Shown piece by piece: positions 8,097-15,197 of a DNA stretch of 15,197 nucleotides. The stretch is taken from NCBI GenBank assembly GCA_023807065.1, contig JAJJLU010004298.1:1-15197 (forward strand), written 5' to 3'. The DNA comes from Isotricha intestinalis (taxonomy: Eukaryota; Ciliophora; Litostomatea; Vestibuliferida; Isotrichidae). The notes below the pieces were generated by a model, which did no database searches, was not told the DNA's origin, and was given only the letters and a program-made list of their open reading frames with translations. Position numbers and translations under genes: made by a program. Positions within the stretch are counted from its first letter, which is position 1. Every line of letters starts with the position of its first letter.

Positions 8097-11000
8097 TTAA
8101 GGGTTATTTGTTCTTTTTATTTTTACTGTTCTTCTTGGAATAAAAATTTCTTCTTCTTTATAATTGATTTTAACTTGTCTTGTATGAATTAAATTTTCTA
8201 AAGCATTTTTATTTTGTTCAGATAGAGAATGAACAAAATTATCAACTAAATTTTTATCATAATTTTCTAAATTTTTCATTGCATTTGTAAAATATTGATA
8301 AATATCAGAATTTTTAATATTTTCATTTTCATTTATTGTTTCATCTACTAATTCTTTTTCATTTTCTAATGGAATATAATCAATAAAATCATCTGAATTT
8401 TCTTCTTCTTCAACAAAGTTACAATTTAATTCTTTTTTCATTAAATGTTTATTTTCTGCTATTTCTGATTTTTTTTGTGTAACAACTAATTCAAATAAAG
8501 AATTAATTAAGAAATTTAATTGATTTATTTTTCTTAATTCTTCAATACAAAAAGGATTATTTAAAATAGAGCAAATTCCTAAAACAATACATTTACCTAA
8601 AGAAATTGAATAAATTTCTTTTTTAAAAGAAATAACTTTATTAATTAAATCTAATATTTTAATTAAATTATCTGAATTTAATAAAATATTATAAGTCAAT
8701 TCTGGAAAATAAATAAATGAAACAAATATTGTTGAAATACATATTAGATTTGTAAATAATATTTCTTCATCTTCTTCTTCTTCTTCTTCGTTTATTTCAT
8801 TTTTTTCATATAAACTGAAAATTTTTTTTATAATATATTCTAATATTAATTTATCATTATTAAAACTATTATTTGCTATCACTCTTAAAGATATTAACAT
8901 ATAATAATTTTTATTTTCTGGTGATTGTAAATCAATATCTAATTTTAATATCTTTAAAATTTCATTATTTAATTCATTTGTATCAACTCCACTTTTATTA
9001 TTATTAATTAATTTAAAATATGTTGCAATAAAATCATAAACTGAATCATTAATTGAAGAATAATTTTTACAAATTGATTCTAAATTTTGGAAAATTAAAG
9101 TTGAAATTGGTAAAATCATTTTATTTGAATTCATAAAAACTTCAATTAAATTTATAATATCATCAACAAAATCTATTTTCTTTGGATTTTTAATATAATT
9201 CACAATAGGTGAAATCATTTCAGAAAAACTTTCAATTTCATTTAATTTAATTTGATTCTTTCCGTTTAAAAAACTTCTTAAAATTTTAAATGCCGAAGAA
9301 ATAAAATTTCCTGAAAAATCATTATTATTTGTTTTTAAAAATTCTTTTTGTAATCTTAGAACTAAATTTTTTAAACAACTTATTAATAAATCTCTGTTTG
9401 TAATTTCAATATTGGCAAAAACTTCTTTTAAAAAATCAAAGAAAGGAATAATATCAACTTCATTAATTAATAAATTGATTTGATTTAAATTATCATCATT
9501 ATTAATAAGTTGAGAAAGAAAAGAAATTGGTTTTAAATCTTCTTCTTCTTCTTCATCATAATTAAATTTAGAATCTAAAGCATTTGAAGCACAAAAACCT
9601 AATCCTTCGTTTTCTTTTGAATTTAATAAACAATTCATTAAAAAATTAAAAGTATGTTGAGTAAATTCATATGAATTATTTTCTTTTGTAAATTCTTCAT
9701 AATAATATTGATAAATATTACACAATTTACATCTTATTAATCCTGATTCTATGTTATTTAATTTTATTTGGTTTTGAATTAAGAATTTTTTAAATATTTT
9801 TTCATTTAATTGAGAAAGATTATCTTTGAAAATTAATAATATTAGAAAACAAAAATCTAATTTTAATTCATTATCAATTTTATCTATTAAAGCATTATTT
9901 TTATATTCTAAATAAATTTTAATTTGAATTTCATTTAAATTTTGACCTTCAGATAAAATAAATTGTAACATTTGTAAAACATAACTTAAAATAAAATTTC
10001 TAATATCAACGATTTTTTCATATAATTTTTTAATTAAAAAGCAAGCAGCAGTTCTATAACTTTTTCTTTGGAAATCAGAGAACATATCATTAACATTATT
10101 ATAATAATTTTCACCTTCAATTTTCATATTTTCTTTATCATATTTATTAGAAGTAATTAAAGGGAAAACAATATTTAAAAGGAAATTAGGAAGAAAAGGA
10201 ATAAATTGACTTTTTAAAGGTTCTCTTATTAAAGCTCTTGTTAGAAAAGCAAAAATTTGATATATTATATTTTCTAAAGGATTATTTGCTGGACTATCAT
10301 ATGAATAAATACTTTTAATTAATATTTCATATTTTTTTTCATCACTTAATAAATCACTTAAAGCTTTTATTATTATATCTATTATATTTGAACATGTTTT
10401 TATAAATTCTTCTGATGTTATTCCTTCATCTGCATTTGTTGATATTTGAATTATGGTTGTATAAACTTGAAGTGATTTTGCTTTCATAAAATTTATTTCA
10501 TTTAAATTCTTTTCTTCTGTAAAATATATTATTTGATTTTCTCCTATTTCTTTATCTGGTAATTTAAATGTAAATAATTCCATTAATATATTATTATATT
10601 TATTTAGAAATTGATAACATATTGAATTTTTATTTGGAAGAATTTTTAATTTGAAAATAACTGAATAAAATATTTCACATATTCCTTTTAATATTTCAAA
10701 ATAATCATATGTTATGTTTTGAGAGTTAATAAAATTTTTTGTGTTGTCAAAAATAATATCTGACAGAGGAAATAAATATTGATTAATAAAAGTTTCTAAA
10801 TTATCTACATTTATACATTTTCCTGAAATTAATGTATTTAATAATGAAATTACTATATTTGATTTTATTATAATATTTTCTTTTTTATTCATTTCAGTTA
10901 ATATTAAATTTAAAATATTTTGTAAATTTTGATTATCACTAAGAAATTCATTTGTTGAAATAATTTGATTTATTATATTATTTAAAATTTGACTTATTGA

Positions 11001-11327
11001 AGAATTAATTAAATGTTCTTGACCTGAATTAAACATAACATCCAAAAGTGTATTTAAAAAACTTAAAATTTCATCTTTATTTGATTTTATTAATTTTGAA
11101 GTAAAATTTTTTAGATAAATTGCAATACTTTTATGAAGATTTAAACTTATTTTAAAATTATTATATATATCTATTGATAATGCTTTTAAAAGATTATTTA
11201 TATATTCTTCTTTATTTTGACTTAATTCATCTAATTGTTTTTGTACTTCTTGTAAATTATTTGAATCAGTGGAAGTGAATGATGCTTCTAATAATTTTAA
11301 TGTTTTTAGAAAATTATCCTCAGACAT
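8097..11327 (-). CDS. Importin-beta family (karyopherin) protein, possibly importin-9/Kap114-like
   Basis: This 1076-residue all-helical protein has the size and layout of importin-beta transport receptors, which carry proteins through nuclear pores under Ran control. The N-terminal segment (about 22-100) resembles the importin-beta N-terminal domain, including the helix SLNLHKSIAIYLKN (61-74) where the family typically has an A-x-x-LKN pattern. The rest reads as HEAT-like helix pairs with regular Leu/Ile spacing. Acidic runs at about 590-595, 843-855 and 973-982 match the acidic loops known in importins 7, 8 and 9. The C-terminal region, with an acidic stretch then a HSLSEQNKNALENL helix near the end, is most like importin-9/Kap114 from memory. 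No signal peptide or TM is seen. Its start (ATG at 11325-11327) lies 112 bases from the divergent neighbour. It could instead be another HEAT-repeat protein such as an exportin. The superfamily is likely and the subfamily uncertain. Confidence 0.72.
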   Translation of the reverse strand: MSEDNFLKTLKLLEASFTSTDSNNLQEVQKQLDELSQNKEEYINNLLKALSIDIYNNFKISLNLHKSIAIYLKNFTSKLIKSNKDEILSFLNTLLDVMFNSGQEHLINSSISQILNNIINQIISTNEFLSDNQNLQNILNLILTEMNKKENIIIKSNIVISLLNTLISGKCINVDNLETFINQYLFPLSDIIFDNTKNFINSQNITYDYFEILKGICEIFYSVIFKLKILPNKNSICYQFLNKYNNILMELFTFKLPDKEIGENQIIYFTEEKNLNEINFMKAKSLQVYTTIIQISTNADEGITSEEFIKTCSNIIDIIIKALSDLLSDEKKYEILIKSIYSYDSPANNPLENIIYQIFAFLTRALIREPLKSQFIPFLPNFLLNIVFPLITSNKYDKENMKIEGENYYNNVNDMFSDFQRKSYRTAACFLIKKLYEKIVDIRNFILSYVLQMLQFILSEGQNLNEIQIKIYLEYKNNALIDKIDNELKLDFCFLILLIFKDNLSQLNEKIFKKFLIQNQIKLNNIESGLIRCKLCNIYQYYYEEFTKENNSYEFTQHTFNFLMNCLLNSKENEGLGFCASNALDSKFNYDEEEEEDLKPISFLSQLINNDDNLNQINLLINEVDIIPFFDFLKEVFANIEITNRDLLISCLKNLVLRLQKEFLKTNNNDFSGNFISSAFKILRSFLNGKNQIKLNEIESFSEMISPIVNYIKNPKKIDFVDDIINLIEVFMNSNKMILPISTLIFQNLESICKNYSSINDSVYDFIATYFKLINNNKSGVDTNELNNEILKILKLDIDLQSPENKNYYMLISLRVIANNSFNNDKLILEYIIKKIFSLYEKNEINEEEEEEDEEILFTNLICISTIFVSFIYFPELTYNILLNSDNLIKILDLINKVISFKKEIYSISLGKCIVLGICSILNNPFCIEELRKINQLNFLINSLFELVVTQKKSEIAENKHLMKKELNCNFVEEEENSDDFIDYIPLENEKELVDETINENENIKNSDIYQYFTNAMKNLENYDKNLVDNFVHSLSEQNKNALENLIHTRQVKINYKEEEIFIPRRTVKIKRTNNP

Positions 11328-11439
11328 TTTTTTAAATGATAAATAATAATTTAAAGGTATTTAAATGAGTTAATGATATTTTTTTTTAAAAAAGGAATTA
11401 ATATTATATATATTATTTTACTTTTATAATAAATATAAT
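11328..11439. promoter_or_regulatory. Compact bidirectional promoter region
   Basis: Only 112 bases separate the start codons of two head-to-head genes, so both core promoters and leaders share this space unless they extend into coding DNA. The sequence is almost pure A/T and includes a T-run to A-run junction around 11380-11394. No named element can be identified. Co-regulation of the importin-like gene and its neighbour is possible but unproven. Confidence 0.5.
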
Positions 11440-12180
11440 ATGGCTGAAAATTTTGATAGAGAAGTTAATTTATTAAATGTTTTAAATGGTGATGAAAATC
11501 AAGAAATTGAAAAAGATAATAATAATAATTCTATGATTTTAACGAAATCACTTATAAAAGAATTAGATGATAAATGGGATGAAATAGAAAAAAATAATAC
11601 AATTAATTCTTTATCTTTGTCTCAGAAAAAATATTATAATATTAATTCAATGAAGAAAAAAAATATGTTAAATGATATTAAAACTATGATTAGAAATAAA
11701 TTAAAGAATAATTATTATTCAAGAGAAGATAATAATTTTGAAAATTTTATAAAAAGAAAAAAAGAAGAATTAAAAAAGTATAAGACCCAAAATAAAAATA
11801 AAGAAAATGATTATTCATTTAAAAAAGCTAATAAAGAAAAACCAATTCATAATTATATTCAATTAAAAACAAATATATTAGAAAATAAGAAATCAGAAAT
11901 TCCTAAAAATAATAAATCAAAAAAGCAATTAAATGATGAAAAAATATTAGATTTCAATAAGAATATAAATAAATATCAAAGTAAAAAAAACAATAATTTT
12001 TCAAATACTTTTATTCCAATAACTCCAATTAAATTAATAAGTCATTATAAAAAAAGTGAATTTCCAAATAAAATAAATTCGATAATAATGCCTTCAACTC
12101 CAATTAATAAATCTCCTTTAAATATAGAATCAAAAAATAAGAACTTAAATAGCCTTTACAAATTAATAGTAAATAATTAA
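11440..12180 (+). CDS. Lys/Asn-rich disordered protein with TP phospho-motifs, unknown
   Basis: No family is recognised. The 246-residue protein is rich in Lys, Asn, Ile and Ser and looks largely disordered, with short helical stretches at about 32-52 (ILTKSLIKELDDKWDEIE) and 100-116 (basic, RKKEELKKYK). Two related C-terminal motifs, FIPITPIKL (191-199) and IMPSTPINK (216-224), each hold a Thr-Pro. The first gives TPIK, a full proline-directed CDK-type site, and a further Ser-Pro lies at 225-226. A KEN tripeptide is at 121-123. There is no signal peptide, TM or zinc motif. Basic content would suit a nuclear or cytoskeletal protein. The ATG context (A-rich, then GCT as codon 2) and an uninterrupted frame in a gene-sized slot between two other genes support it being real. 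The stop is TAA, 84 bases before the next gene on the same strand. Confidence 0.75.
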   Translation: MAENFDREVNLLNVLNGDENQEIEKDNNNNSMILTKSLIKELDDKWDEIEKNNTINSLSLSQKKYYNINSMKKKNMLNDIKTMIRNKLKNNYYSREDNNFENFIKRKKEELKKYKTQNKNKENDYSFKKANKEKPIHNYIQLKTNILENKKSEIPKNNKSKKQLNDEKILDFNKNINKYQSKKNNNFSNTFIPITPIKLISHYKKSEFPNKINSIIMPSTPINKSPLNIESKNKNLNSLYKLIVNN

Positions 12181-12264
12181 AAAAATAAATTTAAAAATAA
12201 GAATTTTTTGTTTTTAATTATTAATTTATTTTTTAAATATATTTCAAAAATACTTTAAACAATT

Positions 12265-14241
12265 ATGAAAAAATCAGGGGGACAAGAAAAATCAAATTTT
12301 TTAAAAAAAATAAATCCATTACCAAAATTCACATATATGAAATTTATATTATATATGAATTATTTTATATTTTTAGTGCTGTCACTATCTTTATATTTAA
12401 GTAGTTTAGGTGGATGTCACAAAGAAGAATATTTTTGTTTATCAGATTTTAAAAGTTTAAGTTATTTATATCTGAAAGCAACTGAATGTGTAATTTCTTC
12501 TGTTTTAACAACTATCATTATTATATTAGTTGTTCATAAATTAATTCATTACTTATTTATTATTCCTGTTGTTTTAATATATTTAATTTTGTTTAATGTT
12601 TATCAAGGATATGATTTAGCTAATCACAGTTCATATAATTCATTAGTTTTTATTATTGTTTTTATTCTTAGTTTTTTATCATTTGAATACAGTTATTTTA
12701 TTGCCAAATTAATTATACGAAAACAAAAAAGAATTTTAGTAATAGCAATTGTAGTTACTGTTTTCCCAATATTTCTTTTTTTTGTTTTAGGATACTCAGG
12801 ATGTAAAAATTGGGATCGTGGATTTAATAATGTTAGAATAATAGATTCTAAAGATAAAGATTTATGTTATATGAGAAGACCTAATTTTTGTACAATTGGA
12901 ATTTTTGATAATATATTTGATTTAAGTAGATTGAAAGGTTCATGTAAAAATAAAGATAATTTACAATCTACACTACAATTTTATTTAAAGAATTTTAATT
13001 TCAAATCAGAACAAACTTTGGTTTATCCAAATACAAGGGATTATCCTTTTTATCCTAATAGTTCTGTAGGAATTTTTCATTATCTTATTTTAAATAAAAT
13101 AGTTGATATTAATGATGTGAAAAATGATGATAATGAAATTAAGGTTCATTATAAAAATAATAAAGGAACAGTAGAAATTAATATAAAACCAAATAAAACT
13201 TTAATAGAGGAAAGAAAAGAATTGGCTAAAAAACATAAAGTTAAATATGAAAATATATTATTTATTTATTTAGATGCAATATCAAGAAATCATTTCATGA
13301 GAAAATTACCAAAAACATCAAAATTAATAGAAAAATATTACCACTCAAAAAAAGATAAAAATCCAAAAGCTTCTTCATATCAATTTTTAAAATATTCCAA
13401 TTTCAGAGCAGCAACTCAAAATAATATAATGCCAATGTTTTATGGAAAATCAATGAAATCAAGTTCTGGAGTTTCAATATTAAAACACTTAAAAAATTAT
13501 GGTTACATTACATCAGGTTCATTAAATCAATGTCATAGAGAAGTATATGATTTACAACATTATTTAGATCATAATGTTAAATATGAACCTTTTGATCATG
13601 AAAATTTTGCTTTATTCTGTGATCCTAATTTTTCTATGCCAAATTATCCTTTCAGTTATATTAAAGGTATTTATTCTAGTTTTAGAAGATGTTTATATGG
13701 GAAAGATACTGCAGAATATGTTTTAGAGTATACTCAAAAATTTTGGGATGCTTATATTAATGAAAGAAAATATAGTAGACTTTCTTTAATTGATGCTCAT
13801 GAAGGAACTATGGAAGTTGTTAAATATTTAGATCAACATCTTTTTAATTTTTTAAATAATTTCATTGAAAAGTATTTGAATAATAATACTACTATTTTTA
13901 TTGTTAGTGACCATGGAGAAAATATGGTAAGTATTAATACTTTTTTTAATGGAGATGATTATTTTTTTGAAAAAAGTTTAGGAGTTTTTTTCTTAATTTT
14001 ACCAGAAAATTCTAATTTGAAAATTAATGAAAGTAATATAATTGATAATGAACAAAAATTTATAACTCCTTATGATATTCATGATACTATTATTGATATT
14101 ATAAATGGAAATGAATATAGTGATAATGGAATAAGTGTTTTTCAAAAAATTGATTCTCTGAAAAGAAATTGTGATTCTTATAATGATGATTATGACGATA
14201 AAAAAAGATTTTGCAGTTGTTTAAATTATAGAAGGAAATAA
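12265..14241 (+). CDS. Five-TM protein with DUF229/sulfatase-like (alkaline phosphatase fold) ectodomain
   Basis: This 658-residue protein has five TM helices (about 26-48, 73-90, 92-112, 125-145 and 156-177). Positive charges sit before TM1, between TM2 and TM3, and between TM4 and TM5, which puts the large C-terminal domain outside or in the lumen. That domain has DUF229 landmarks: FIYLDAISRNHF (333-344), NIMP (387-390), IDAHEG (509-514), VSDHGEN (547-553), TPYDIHDT (601-608) and a C-terminal R-x-C...FCSC tail (C636, C650, C652). D337, D510, H512, D549, H550 and H606 match metal ligands of the alkaline phosphatase superfamily. The usual NT-x-P nucleophile Thr aligns with I388; T384 lies nearby. 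Several Cys and N-glycosylation sequons (N265, N310, N455, N541, N588) fit a secretory location. DUF229 has no settled reaction, and phospho- or sulfo-ester transfer is plausible. The layout resembles bacterial LtaS/EptA topology. The stop is TAA. Confidence 0.85.
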   Translation: MKKSGGQEKSNFLKKINPLPKFTYMKFILYMNYFIFLVLSLSLYLSSLGGCHKEEYFCLSDFKSLSYLYLKATECVISSVLTTIIIILVVHKLIHYLFIIPVVLIYLILFNVYQGYDLANHSSYNSLVFIIVFILSFLSFEYSYFIAKLIIRKQKRILVIAIVVTVFPIFLFFVLGYSGCKNWDRGFNNVRIIDSKDKDLCYMRRPNFCTIGIFDNIFDLSRLKGSCKNKDNLQSTLQFYLKNFNFKSEQTLVYPNTRDYPFYPNSSVGIFHYLILNKIVDINDVKNDDNEIKVHYKNNKGTVEINIKPNKTLIEERKELAKKHKVKYENILFIYLDAISRNHFMRKLPKTSKLIEKYYHSKKDKNPKASSYQFLKYSNFRAATQNNIMPMFYGKSMKSSSGVSILKHLKNYGYITSGSLNQCHREVYDLQHYLDHNVKYEPFDHENFALFCDPNFSMPNYPFSYIKGIYSSFRRCLYGKDTAEYVLEYTQKFWDAYINERKYSRLSLIDAHEGTMEVVKYLDQHLFNFLNNFIEKYLNNNTTIFIVSDHGENMVSINTFFNGDDYFFEKSLGVFFLILPENSNLKINESNIIDNEQKFITPYDIHDTIIDIINGNEYSDNGISVFQKIDSLKRNCDSYNDDYDDKKRFCSCLNYRRK

Positions 14242-14332
14242 AAAAGTAAATTATTTATAGAAATCTTTTTGGTTTTCTATTATTTAAATGATATCTTATT
14301 TTTTTACTTTTTTTGACCTTAATTATTTTTTT

Positions 14333-14638
14333 TTAATCTTCTTTTCCGAATAATTCTGCTAATTCATCATTATTTAAAATAAAATCATTATCTGAACTTT
14401 CTTCTTTAAAAGCATCTTGTTGAAATTGTTTAAATTTTGTTTCCAATAAATCAAATTTTTTATTTAATCTAAATAAATCTTCTTGAAGGGATTTAAAATC
14501 ATTTCTAAATGATAAATAAAATTTAACTAATCTATCTTTCTCAGTTTGATTTAATTTTCTTCTCATTGAGGAAAAATTAAATATTACTTCTTTCTTTTTA
14601 CCTCTTCCTCTTTTTGTTCCTTCTTGTTTTTTTGCCAT
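14333..14638 (-). CDS. Small basic helical protein, unknown
   Basis: This 101-residue protein has a strongly basic N-terminus (residues 3-16, KKQEGTKRGRGKKK) that looks like a nuclear localisation or nucleic-acid-binding tail. A long amphipathic helix follows (about 31-78, with regular Leu/Phe, probably a short coiled coil), then an acidic end (79-101, ESSDNDF through ELFGKED). No domain family is recognised. The charge layout, basic tail then coil then acidic tail, would suit a chromatin or RNP-associated subunit, but this is only inference. The start is ATG at 14636-14638 with GCA as codon 2, the same start context as two other genes here, and no earlier in-frame ATG is near. The stop is TAA. 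It converges on the DUF229-like gene, 91 bases away. The length and clean composition make a chance frame unlikely. Confidence 0.7.
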   Translation of the reverse strand: MAKKQEGTKRGRGKKKEVIFNFSSMRRKLNQTEKDRLVKFYLSFRNDFKSLQEDLFRLNKKFDLLETKFKQFQQDAFKEESSDNDFILNNDELAELFGKED

Positions 14639-14917
14639 TTATTTAGACAAAAAATCAAATATTTTTTAAATATATAAAAATAATAATATATATAAAAATA
14701 TTATTTTTTTGAGTTATAATTAACTTTATAAATTAATAATATATTATCTATTAATCTATTTATTGTCCTATACCTAATACTAATATATTAATTTAATATT
14801 ATTTCTAGAAATTATAGAATAAAAATCATTTTTAAATGATACATGAAATTAAAAAAAAGCAAAAATGTAAATAATAAATATTACAATAAAAAAATCAGAA
14901 TAGTAAATAAAACAAAA

Positions 14918-15073
14918 TCAATATAAATGAATAAAAAATTGAATGAACAAATAAAATTGAAAAATTAGTGAATATAAGATAGAAAAAAATAATAGAGTGA
15001 TTGGGATTACAATATTTTGGGTGATTAGGAGTGAGATATTTAGGGCAATTAGTATTCCATATCCCCAATCCAT
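14918..15073 (-). CDS. Hypothetical 51-residue hydrophobic protein
   Basis: A minus-strand frame runs from ATG (15071-15073) to TGA (14918-14920). It encodes a peptide starting MDWGYGILIALN that is hydrophobic along almost its whole length, enough for one or two TM helices. Its codons are unlike the confident genes: five of eleven Ile codons are ATC, and GCC, CTC and ACC also appear. It overlaps the 24-base tandem repeat, which corresponds to eight residues per unit. It could be a small membrane protein, an exon of a gene running in from elsewhere, or a chance frame in a non-coding G+C-richer patch. No family is recognised. Confidence 0.25.
   Translation of the reverse strand: MDWGYGILIALNISLLITQNIVIPITLLFFSILYSLIFQFYLFIQFFIHLY
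14997..15044. repeat. Two-unit 24-base imperfect tandem repeat
   Basis: The segments starting at 14997 and 15021 are both 24 bases, begin GTGATT and end GG, and agree at 18 of 24 positions by eye. A third block from 15045 keeps only the ATTAG core and is much weaker. The flanks also hold GATTGGG (14999-15005) and its exact inverse CCCAATC (15064-15070), which could pair across a 58-base loop. The function is unknown. Confidence 0.45.
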
Positions 15074-15197
15074 ATTTTTATATATATAAATATAAGAAAT
15101 TCAATTTTTTTGTGTGATATTTTATAATTTTTTTTGAAGTTAATTTAATTCATTTACTTTATATACTCCTTTGTTTAATACATTTTATTTTTTCAAA

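Larger units (their letters stand above)
14639..15197. other. Right-edge AT-rich region, promoter plus unassigned sequence
   Basis: The first part (about 14639-14720) must hold the promoter and leader of the small basic protein gene. The middle is low-complexity A/T. A patch of higher G+C at about 14995-15073 carries an imperfect tandem repeat and the start of a minus-strand ORF, listed separately. No RNA gene, telomere repeat or transposon end is recognised up to the window edge. Confidence 0.55.

Noticed and set aside
12265..14241. GPI ethanolamine-phosphate transferase (PIG-N/O/G type)
   Set aside because: Those enzymes have the catalytic domain near the N-terminus followed by many TM helices. 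Here five TM helices come first, and the C-terminal Cys tail fits DUF229 better.
1..15197. Ciliate-type code with TAA/TAG as Gln
   Set aside because: All confident genes are complete with standard stops, seven of them ending in TAA right after recognisable C-termini. The left-edge frame that would need read-through also has TGA stops.
1..15197. Telomere repeats, rRNA, tRNA or CRISPR arrays
   Set aside because: No tandem G-rich/C-rich telomere units, no cloverleaf-like G+C segments and no spaced direct repeats were seen on either strand.

Overview
The window looks like nuclear DNA of a strongly AT-rich, gene-dense unicellular eukaryote that has cilia or flagella. The evidence is eukaryote-specific protein families (an RBR ubiquitin ligase, an importin-beta-like protein, a pepsin-fold protein and a sperm-tail PG-rich repeat protein), short AT-rich intergenic gaps, and no ribosome-binding sites or operon-style packing. 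Eight solid protein-coding genes are read. All are uninterrupted, with no intron needed to complete any recognised domain. All close with standard stops (TAA seven times, TGA once for the RBR gene), and no in-frame TAA, TAG or TGA has to be read as sense. Litostome (rumen-type) ciliates, parabasalids or another anaerobic protist would fit. The sequence alone does not decide, and the lineage is inference. No telomere repeat, rRNA, tRNA, CRISPR array or recognisable transposon is seen.

Layout: 1-583 has no intact gene but may hold a decayed reading frame. 584-1936 (+) is a membrane-anchored RBR E3 ligase with a UBA-like N-terminus. It converges on 2075-3433 (-), a 12-repeat STPGR/SHIPPO-type protein of microtubules or cilia. 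3641-6262 (-) is a long coiled-coil protein of unknown role. A 296-base divergent gap separates it from 6559-7836 (+), a secreted or type I membrane protein with a pepsin fold whose catalytic motifs are degraded. It converges on 8097-11327 (-), an importin-beta family protein, perhaps closest to importin-9/Kap114. A compact 112-base divergent gap leads to 11440-12180 (+), a Lys/Asn-rich disordered protein with proline-directed phosphorylation motifs and a KEN motif. 84 bases later comes 12265-14241 (+), a five-TM protein with a DUF229/sulfatase-like ectodomain. It converges on 14333-14638 (-), a small basic helical protein. 14639-15197 has no confident gene but contains a 51-codon hydrophobic ORF with unusual C-ending codons and a short 24-base imperfect tandem repeat.

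The genes do not form an obvious pathway. They look like an ordinary eukaryotic mix covering protein quality control at membranes, cytoskeleton, nuclear transport and secretory or surface proteins. The points most worth a second look are: the probable pseudo-aspartic protease; the five-TM DUF229-like protein with Ile where the nucleophile is expected; the UBA-RBR-two-TM ligase; a within-gene shift from A-ending to T-ending codons seen in genes on both strands; and the small odd-codon ORF near the right edge.
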